From Anaerolineae bacterium (GTDB taxonomy: Bacteria; Chloroflexota; Anaerolineae; 4572-78; NAK82): a stretch of 5,066 bases of DNA. Made by a program: the position numbers and the translations under genes. Location: contig JAUVRU010000215.1 of assembly GCA_030597485.1 (NCBI GenBank), positions 1 through 5,066 of the forward strand. The letters are read 5' to 3'. A model generated the notes under the pieces. That model was not told the origin of the DNA. It worked only from the letters and a program-made list of their open reading frames with translations, and searched no databases. Shown here in pieces: positions 1 through 4,291 of this stretch. The first letter of the stretch is position 1. Every line of letters begins with the position of its first letter.

Positions 1-858
1 AACAGGCACGCCCCGCTCTGAGCACAGATCGTGAATGCGTTTGGCTGCGGTCAGCCCCCCGACGCGCCCCACCTTGATATTGATAACCCGGCAGGCACCA
101 ATGTCCAGCGCCCACCGGGCGTGTTCTGGCGAATGGATGCTCTCGTCCAGACAAACGCGCGTGCACAGCTGCGCCTGCAGCTGCGCGTGATCGACGATGT
201 CATCGTGATGGAGCGGTTGTTCGATGAGCAACAGGTGGAACTGGTCCAAAGCCTCCAAAGTGGCAATATCAGCCAACGCATAGGCAGAGTTCCCATCCAC
301 CTGCAGCGCCAGATCAGGCCAGCGTTCGCGGACGGCGCGCACGACCTGCACATCCCAACCCGGTTTGATCTTCAGCTTGACACGCGCGTACCCCAAGTCA
401 ACGTATCGCGCCACCTGGTCCAGCAGCTCATCCAGTGTCGGCTCAATACCAACACTCACGCCTACGGCAACTCGGTCCCGCTGTCCCCCCAGTGCACGGT
501 ATAGTGGTCTGCCCTGTGCCTGGGCCCACACGTCCCAGATCGCATTCTCCAGTCCCGCGCGAGCCATGGGGTGGCCACGCACGCTGCTGAAACGCTCCAC
601 CACCTCATCAGGTGTCTCAACTTCCTGTCCCAACACCGTGGGGATAAGAAAATCCCGCAAGATGTGCCACCCGGTTTCGATCGTCTCATAAGAATACCAT
701 GGACCGGAATCGGCCGTGCATTCGCCCCAGCCAGTCAGACCGCCGGCGTGGATAGATACCAGGATGCAGCACCGTGTCGCCTGGCGGCCGAAACTGGTCT
801 CGAACGGGTGCACCAGCTCCATCTCAACATGGTGCAGCTCAACCCGCTCGATTCTCAT
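1..858 (-). CDS. menC: o-succinylbenzoate synthase / N-succinylamino acid racemase family enzyme (3' end outside window)
   Basis: Enolase-superfamily protein of the MenC/NSAR group: dehydration of SHCHC to o-succinylbenzoate in menaquinone synthesis, and/or racemisation of N-succinylamino acids; sequence alone cannot separate the two. 286 codons are visible and about 80 should be missing off the left edge, as the family is usually about 370 aa. The start (MRIERVELHHVEMELVHPF) matches the family N terminus. The N-terminal capping domain spans roughly residues 1-125. The barrel follows with the KLK motif (K161, K163), metal ligands D188 (VDGNSAY), E213 (IEQPL) and D238 (LDES), and the second catalytic lysine K262 (NIKVGRVGG). 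All are intact. The ATG at 856-858 is preceded by GGTGA at 5-nt spacing, which overlaps the stop of the upstream SH3b gene. The 5-bp gap implies co-transcription and probably translational coupling. The cytoplasmic enzyme has no obvious functional link to its membrane-protein neighbour. Family call is secure; substrate is not. Confidence 0.93.
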   Translation of the reverse strand, partial: MRIERVELHHVEMELVHPFETSFGRQATRCCILVSIHAGGLTGWGECTADSGPWYSYETIETGWHILRDFLIPTVLGQEVETPDEVVERFSSVRGHPMARAGLENAIWDVWAQAQGRPLYRALGGQRDRVAVGVSVGIEPTLDELLDQVARYVDLGYARVKLKIKPGWDVQVVRAVRERWPDLALQVDGNSAYALADIATLEALDQFHLLLIEQPLHHDDIVDHAQLQAQLCTRVCLDESIHSPEHARWALDIGACRVINIKVGRVGGLTAAKRIHDLCSERGVPV

Positions 859-863
859 CTGAT

Positions 864-1871
864 TCACCAGTTCTTCCGCCAGCGGGTGAAACAAATGGAT
901 GCGACTTCCCATTCCAGATCACAGTAGCCACTGTCAGAAAGCGACGGCGCGCCCGGGTTCTGAGCCTCCTCGAAATTGGCGGCATCGACAACTCGTACCT
1001 CCCAGTTGCACATCGACTCCGGGCTCAACGGACTGCTGAGAATGATGTCATATGCGCCCGCCTCATATGGCTCACCCGGCGCATATAGGTTTATCCCCGT
1101 GGGGTTTGACGCCAGCACGGTCCCGCCGCATTTGGCCTGTATGAACACACCATTAACAGGGTCGCCGTTGCCATCTTGTACATGACCGCGAATCTGGGCC
1201 AAGCCGGCATTCCATTGGCCCTCAAACCCCGTTGGCTCATACTGCCACTCCGGTTTCTCGGTGGCGGGCGGCGGTGCTGGGGACGCTGGCGCCACGGTTG
1301 GGGCCGGTGGTGCCTCAACCACGGGCACGCCGGTGGTGTGGCGAGCGGTGCCGTAGCTGGCCGAAATCCACCCCTTGTCGCCGGGCAGGCCCGGGTACAC
1401 AATCTGCCACCATGAGCTATCGGCATTCCGCCCGACAATGTCCGCGGTGGAGCCAGGAGCCAATGATCCGACCCGTTCATAGTTGGTGCCAGGCCCGGCA
1501 CGCACGTTGAGACTCACGTCCACCGTCACTGAAGGACCACCGGAATCGCTGGTGGGCGAGGCGGATGGGGACGTCTCAGACGGCGCCTTGATGGGTACGG
1601 GCGTCCCGAGACTTGGCGGCGCCACGTCTGTACCGACTGGCGCTGTCTCCTCGGTAAGGGTGAGGGTAGCGCTGGCCATCGGCGATGGTGTGCTGGTGGG
1701 CACCAATACCAGCGGCGTGGGGGACGGCATCGGAGAGAAGGTCGGCATCGGCGTACGAGTGGGCCGGGTTACTCTGGCCCGATTGCCGAAGACCACGGCG
1801 ACCAATAAGACGAAGACTACGTAGTTGATCAGAACAAGCACAGCGACAAGCGCCCACTGTCTGCGTGACAT
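864..1871 (-). CDS. Membrane-anchored SH3b-domain protein with C-terminal beta-sandwich-like domain
   Basis: Predicted cell-surface protein of 335 aa. Residues 1-4 (MSRR) are basic, and about 6-29 form one hydrophobic segment acting as a signal anchor (N-in, C-out). Residues 33-112 are a Pro/Thr/Ser-rich linker. Residues 113-175 are a bacterial SH3 (SH3_3) domain with the hallmark LNVRAGPGTNYERVG, a central WW (154-155) and GWISASYG at the end; such domains often bind cell-wall peptides or proteins. A second Pro/Ala linker covers 182-207. Residues 215-335 resemble a carboxypeptidase-regulatory-like/Ig-type sandwich (QDGNGDPVNGVFIQAKCGG) with four cysteines (248, 288, 317, 327) that could form disulfides outside the cell. 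No enzymatic motif is seen. The start is supported by GGAGG 9 nt upstream. It is the first gene of a unit with the menC-like gene. The linker style is typical of Chloroflexota surface proteins. Function is unknown beyond surface binding, which is an inference. Confidence 0.9.
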   Translation of the reverse strand: MSRRQWALVAVLVLINYVVFVLLVAVVFGNRARVTRPTRTPMPTFSPMPSPTPLVLVPTSTPSPMASATLTLTEETAPVGTDVAPPSLGTPVPIKAPSETSPSASPTSDSGGPSVTVDVSLNVRAGPGTNYERVGSLAPGSTADIVGRNADSSWWQIVYPGLPGDKGWISASYGTARHTTGVPVVEAPPAPTVAPASPAPPPATEKPEWQYEPTGFEGQWNAGLAQIRGHVQDGNGDPVNGVFIQAKCGGTVLASNPTGINLYAPGEPYEAGAYDIILSSPLSPESMCNWEVRVVDAANFEEAQNPGAPSLSDSGYCDLEWEVASICFTRWRKNW

Positions 1872-1910
1872 ACCGTTCTGCCTCCGGTGTGCGAATGGTG
1901 CGGGAACTGG

Positions 1911-1925
1911 CTGCCCTGAGGGCAG
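1911..1925. repeat. 15-bp inverted repeat at the predicted start of the leftward transcript
   Basis: CTGCCCT-G-AGGGCAG is a perfect 7+7 inverted repeat with one central base. It lies just downstream of the minus-strand -10 box (1931-1936), so it covers the expected transcription start at about 1924 and the first bases of the leader. It could be an operator for a dimeric repressor, or fold as a 6-bp hairpin with a 3-nt loop at the 5' end of the mRNA. The symmetry is seen in the sequence; the function is inferred. Confidence 0.4.
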
Positions 1926-1930
1926 GCGCC

Positions 1931-1960
1931 ATTATACCACATGTGGCAGTAGTTCAACAA
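1931..1960 (-). promoter_or_regulatory. Extended -10 promoter for the SH3b/menC unit
   Basis: On the minus strand the -10 box is a perfect TATAAT (1931-1936) preceded by TGG, giving the extended -10 pattern TGnTATAAT. The -35 is weak: TTGTTG at 1955-1960 with an 18-bp spacer, or TTGAAC at 1952-1957 with a short 15-bp spacer. An extended -10 tolerates a poor -35. The spacer contains the perfect palindrome CCACATGTGG (1937-1946), a possible operator. Predicted start near 1924 leaves a leader of about 53 nt before the SH3b ATG. Confidence 0.6.
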
Positions 1961-1981
1961 TATTCGTGCATTTCTCACTGG

Positions 1982-2010
1982 TTGCGAATATGATGAAATC
2001 AATGTACAAT
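1982..2010 (+). promoter_or_regulatory. Sigma70-type promoter for the helix-turn-helix regulator
   Basis: -35 TTGCGA (1982-1987, 4/6 match) and -10 TACAAT (2005-2010, 5/6 match) are separated by an optimal 17 bp in a locally AT-rich patch. Transcription would start near 2017, about 117 nt before the GTG start. It is divergent from the leftward promoter at 1931-1960, so the two share about 20 bp of control region. The regulator might bind here and control itself and the divergent unit, but no matching operator was proven. Confidence 0.55.
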
Positions 2011-2016
2011 TACCGT

Positions 2017-2133
2017 GATCTAACCCTGGCGCGTGCCGGAAAGCGCTGCTATCGGCAAGAAAGACTATCTGGCAAACGCAGGGCGGCAACGTTGACTGAA
2101 GATTGATGGTTCTGTAGCAGAGGAGGTGAAACC
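2017..2133 (+). other. Long 5' leader of the regulator gene, with Shine-Dalgarno
   Basis: About 117 nt lie between the predicted transcription start and the GTG. The leader can form a small stem TGCCG (2034-2038)/CGGCA (2053-2057), which competes with a GCGC (2029-2032)/GCGC (2043-2046) pairing. No known riboswitch class was recognised. It ends in a very strong Shine-Dalgarno, AGGAGGTGA (2121-2129), with AGGAGG 7 nt from the GTG at 2134. This fixes the start codon. Confidence 0.4.
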
Positions 2134-2772
2134 GTGCCTCGTAGAAAGTTGAGTCTTCCGCCCGACGTGAAATGGCTTTCTTTGCAGGAAGCCAGTCGGA
2201 TGCTCGGCGTTCACCCATCTACACTGCGTCAGTGGGCTGATGCCGGCAAAATCCACACCGTACGCACGCCCGGCGGTCACCGCCGCTTTGCCGAGACCGA
2301 TGTGCGGGCGTTGCTGGAGCCAGAGCTGTTGGAACCATCAGGCATCCAATTGCTGGTACAGAGTCCCTTGGGGCGCAGCCGTCTGGAAGTGAGCGGGGGC
2401 AAGCTCAGCAATCAGGAATGGTACCAGCGCATGGACGAGACAGCCAGAGCTCAGCATCGAGATTTGGGGCGTAAGCTGCTTGCATTGGTCATCCAATACC
2501 TGACCCAACCATCTCATCGCGCCACCATCCTCGATCAGGCCCGCTCTCTCGGCCGCACTTTCGGCGAACAGTCCCTGGTGAACAGGCTGACCGTCACCGA
2601 AGCTGCCAGCGCATTTCTCTATTTCCACGACTTCCTGGTGGATGGCGTCACCAAGATGTCCAAGACAGGGGGGCAGAACATAAACATCGACCTGGTCGGC
2701 ACCTATCAACAGATCAACCACTTCACGAACGAGATACTGATCGCTATGCTCCAGATCTATGCGCGGGAATAG
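2134..2772 (+). CDS. MerR/BldC-type helix-turn-helix regulator with helical C-terminal domain
   Basis: A 212-aa cytoplasmic DNA-binding protein. Residues 14-61 form a winged helix-turn-helix of the MerR/BldC/excisionase type: WLSLQEASRMLGVHPSTLRQW, then the wing TPGGHRRF (45-52), which normally contacts the DNA backbone, and an EtDVRALL helix. Residues 62-92 look like a linker. Residues 93-212 are predicted all-helical (EWYQRMDETARAQHRDLGRK; LGRTFGEQSLVNRLTVTEAA; FLYFHDFLVDGV). They loosely resemble the N-terminal domain of RsbRD-type stress regulators, so they may be a sensor or dimerisation module; this likeness is weak and unproven. It lacks the long coiled coil and effector domain of classical MerR proteins. 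Start is the GTG at 2134, chosen for its near-perfect Shine-Dalgarno. It is divergent from the SH3b/menC unit and upstream of the Fe-ADH-like gene, so either could be a target. Confidence 0.85.
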   Translation: MPRRKLSLPPDVKWLSLQEASRMLGVHPSTLRQWADAGKIHTVRTPGGHRRFAETDVRALLEPELLEPSGIQLLVQSPLGRSRLEVSGGKLSNQEWYQRMDETARAQHRDLGRKLLALVIQYLTQPSHRATILDQARSLGRTFGEQSLVNRLTVTEAASAFLYFHDFLVDGVTKMSKTGGQNINIDLVGTYQQINHFTNEILIAMLQIYARE

Positions 2773-2788
2773 CACCCTACGACTGATT

Positions 2789-2856
2789 GTGGGATGGCGC
2801 GCTCGGTCGGCAGCCACGGCATCAATCCGGCCCTCCCTGACATAGCGCCCTCCCAC
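2789..2856. repeat. Long imperfect inverted repeat / candidate structured RNA between regulator and Fe-ADH-like gene
   Basis: GTGGGATGGCGC (2789-2800) pairs with GCGCCCTCCCAC (2845-2856) at 11 of 12 positions. Inside it, GGTCGG (2805-2810) pairs with CCGGCC (2827-2832), with one G-T wobble. Together they could give a two-tier hairpin of about 68 nt starting 16 nt after the regulator stop. No T-run follows, so it is not a standard rho-independent terminator. It may be a structured leader of the downstream gene, an mRNA-stabilising element or a binding site. The pairing is seen; the role is inferred. Confidence 0.45.
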
Positions 2857-2871
2857 GACACGATTCCTTTC

Positions 2872-2890
2872 CTCACCCTGACCGGGTGAG
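2872..2890. repeat. Perfect 7-bp inverted repeat just upstream of the Fe-ADH-like start
   Basis: CTCACCC (2872-2878) and GGGTGAG (2884-2890) flank the 5-base loop TGACC. The repeat ends 8 nt before the GGAG Shine-Dalgarno (2899-2902) of the downstream gene. In RNA it would be a stable hairpin near the ribosome site; in DNA it is a plausible operator. No T-tract follows, so a terminator is unlikely. Confidence 0.45.
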
Positions 2891-2908
2891 GTCGCATCGG
2901 AGTACCCC

Positions 2909-4057
2909 GTGACTTTCACCTTTTACTCGCCCACCAAGATAATCTTTGGCCAACCGGCAGGCGAGAGCCTGAATGCTGAACTGGATGCACTGAGTGCAAC
3001 CCGGTTGCTGCTGGTGAGTGACCCTATCCTGGCGCAGCTGGAATGGGGACAACGTATTTGCCTCGGCCTAGAGGAAGCAGGATACATGTTCTCCCGCTTC
3101 ATCAACGTGGGCAGCACCCCCTCGGTCAGTGAGGTGGCGGCCGGGCTGGCGCTGGCCCGGGAACAAGGCGTGCAGGCAGTCATCGCTCTGGGCGGCGGCA
3201 GCGTGATTGACGTGGCCAAGGCCATCGCCATGCTGCTAACCAACGGCGGCACTTGCGCTGAGTATCTGCGCGATAGCCGATCAATCGAGCGACCGGGCTG
3301 CCCCCTGATAACGATACCCACCACGGCTGGCACTGGCAGCGAGGTAACCCGGGCAGCGGTGATCGTGGACTCTGACATCCCCTTTAACCAGACAGTATCC
3401 AGTCCGCTGATGTACGCCCGCACTGCCCTGCTCGATCCGGAATTGACCCGCTCGTTGCCCCGCTCAATGACCGCCGCCACCGGCGTGAGCGCCTTCGTTC
3501 ACGCTTTGGAATCTTACACAGGCCGACAGACCAACCCTTTCACGGACCAGCTGGCGATCACCGCCCTGCAAATGGCCTGGACGTACCTGCCCAGGGTCGT
3601 GAGCGACGGCGGCGACGCCACCGCCCGGCAAGCTATGATGTTGGCCGCTCTGTGGGGCGGCATGGCTATGGATCAAACCGGCCAGGGACTGATTCAAGCC
3701 CTGTCCGCGCCACTGACCGCCCATCTTCACTTTCATCATGGGTTAGCCAAGGCCATGCTACTGCCATGGGTGATGCGCTTCAACCTGCCCGCCATTCCCG
3801 CCCCACGACGCAAACGACTGAACAGTGCCCTCGGCTTGACGCCGGACGCGGGGGATGAGGCGCTTATCGAGAGGCTGGGCCAGTTTGTGGGTTATCTGGG
3901 GCTGCCTATCACGTTGAGTGAGCTGGATATGCCCCTGAGTGACTTTGACTGGCAAGTAATGGCCCAGGAAGCCACGCGTTTGCCGTCAATCGCCAACAAC
4001 CCAAAATCGGTGTCGCTCGGCGATTGCCAGGCACTGCTGGCCCGCGTGCGAGGCTGA
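2909..4057 (+). CDS. Iron-containing alcohol dehydrogenase family protein with degenerate metal site
   Basis: A 382-aa protein of the group III (Fe-ADH) family, whose members usually reduce aldehydes or oxidise alcohols with NAD(P) and a divalent metal. The length is normal. The N-terminal dinucleotide domain is intact: YSPTKIIFG start, ALGGGSVIDVAKAIAM (GGGS 95-98, D101, K104) and PTTAGTGSEVTRAAV (138-151). The C-terminal helical domain keeps the family layout, but against E. coli FucO (ligands D196, H200, H263, H277) the first is S194, the second H198 is kept, the third is Q263 and the fourth H277 is kept. The conserved second histidine of the HxxxH stretch is A267. Extra histidines (H272, H274, H276) lie beside H277. 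It is therefore a divergent or possibly non-iron, non-catalytic member; its substrate is unknown. Start is the GTG at 2909, with GGAG 6 nt upstream. It may be co-transcribed with the regulator across a 136-bp structured gap. No frameshift is seen. Confidence 0.88.
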   Translation: MTFTFYSPTKIIFGQPAGESLNAELDALSATRLLLVSDPILAQLEWGQRICLGLEEAGYMFSRFINVGSTPSVSEVAAGLALAREQGVQAVIALGGGSVIDVAKAIAMLLTNGGTCAEYLRDSRSIERPGCPLITIPTTAGTGSEVTRAAVIVDSDIPFNQTVSSPLMYARTALLDPELTRSLPRSMTAATGVSAFVHALESYTGRQTNPFTDQLAITALQMAWTYLPRVVSDGGDATARQAMMLAALWGGMAMDQTGQGLIQALSAPLTAHLHFHHGLAKAMLLPWVMRFNLPAIPAPRRKRLNSALGLTPDAGDEALIERLGQFVGYLGLPITLSELDMPLSDFDWQVMAQEATRLPSIANNPKSVSLGDCQALLARVRG

Positions 4058-4063
4058 TCTCAT

Positions 4064-4092
4064 TTGACAGGGCCTCCGCTTTTCAGTACCAT
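4064..4092 (+). promoter_or_regulatory. Promoter of the tRNA-Arg gene
   Basis: A perfect -35 TTGACA (4064-4069) and -10 TACCAT (4087-4092, 4/6 match) are spaced by exactly 17 bp. The start would fall near 4099, about 9 nt before the mature tRNA 5' end. The -35 begins 7 bp after the stop codon of the Fe-ADH-like gene, so the tRNA has its own promoter and can also receive read-through. Confidence 0.65.
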
Positions 4093-4107
4093 TGGTTGCA
4101 GGCCTAT

Positions 4108-4181
4108 GCCCCAGTAGCTCAATTGGAGAGAGCGCCTGACTTCGAATCAGTAGGTTGGGGGTTCGAGTCCCTCCTGGGGCG
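4108..4181 (+). tRNA. tRNA-Arg, anticodon TCG
   Basis: The cloverleaf was folded by eye. The acceptor stem GCCCCAG (4108-4114)/CTGGGGC (4174-4180) is perfect. The D stem is GCTC/GAGC with GG in the loop. The anticodon stem is 4135-4139/4147-4151 with loop CTTCGAA (4140-4146), so the anticodon is TCG (4142-4144), reading arginine CGA. The variable loop is short (AGGTT). The T arm is 4157-4173 with loop TTCGAGT. The discriminator is G4181. The 3' CCA is not encoded (TCA follows), so it must be added by tRNA nucleotidyltransferase. The outermost anticodon-stem pair is a C4135-T4151 mismatch; all other stems pair well, with one G-T wobble in the T stem. Confidence 0.93.
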
Positions 4182-4188
4182 TCACAGA

Positions 4189-4230
4189 GAAGGTACAGGA
4201 CTTCTGGATCCGGAGGTCCTGTACCTTTTT
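4189..4230 (+). terminator. Rho-independent terminator after the tRNA-Arg gene
   Basis: AAGGTACAGGAC (4190-4201) pairs perfectly with GTCCTGTACCTT (4216-4227). The stem continues inward through weaker pairs (TTCTG with CGGAG, two G-T wobbles) to a GATC loop (4207-4210). A run of five T (4226-4230) closes it. It begins 8 nt after the tRNA and should end both the tRNA transcript and read-through from the Fe-ADH-like gene. Confidence 0.9.
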
Positions 4231-4263
4231 CGCATCGACTCGCTTCAAGAATCCGGGCAACTA

Positions 4264-4272
4264 TGCTATACT
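4264..4272 (+). promoter_or_regulatory. Extended -10 promoter for the HAD phosphatase gene
   Basis: TGCTATACT gives an extended -10 (TGn then TATACT at 4267-4272, 5/6 match). The -35 region 17 bp upstream is only TTCAAG (4244-4249, 3/6). The start would be near 4279, leaving a leader of about 13 nt before the ATG at 4292, with no clear Shine-Dalgarno. Confidence 0.5.
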
Positions 4273-4291
4273 ATCAATCCAGCCATCAGAA

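Noticed and set aside
31..504. Plus-strand open frame of 157 codons opposite the menC-like gene
   Set aside because: The minus strand encodes a protein with intact enolase-superfamily catalytic motifs throughout this stretch.
1483..1824. Plus-strand Gly/Val-rich open frame
   Set aside because: It is the antisense of the Pro/Thr-rich linker of the SH3b protein; the repetitive composition comes from that linker.
2034..2098. Possible c-di-GMP-I (GEMM) riboswitch because of GGCAAAC and GGCGGCAACG
   Set aside because: The conserved core, GNRA tetraloop stem and closing helix of that class could not be laid out; only short word matches.
2872..2890. Hairpin considered as a terminator of the regulator gene
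   Set aside because: No T-run follows on either strand, and it sits directly upstream of the next gene's ribosome site.
2338..2919. Minus-strand open frame of 193 codons opposite the regulator
   Set aside because: Antisense shadow of the helix-turn-helix gene: no domain, and no ribosome site that outweighs the sense gene.
2923..3480. Minus-strand Ser/Arg-rich open frame of 185 codons
   Set aside because: Antisense shadow of the Fe-ADH-like gene, with composition typical of a reverse-frame reading.
4108..4181. tRNA gene considered as an integration (att) site
   Set aside because: No direct repeat of the tRNA 3' end, integrase or other mobile gene is visible in the window.
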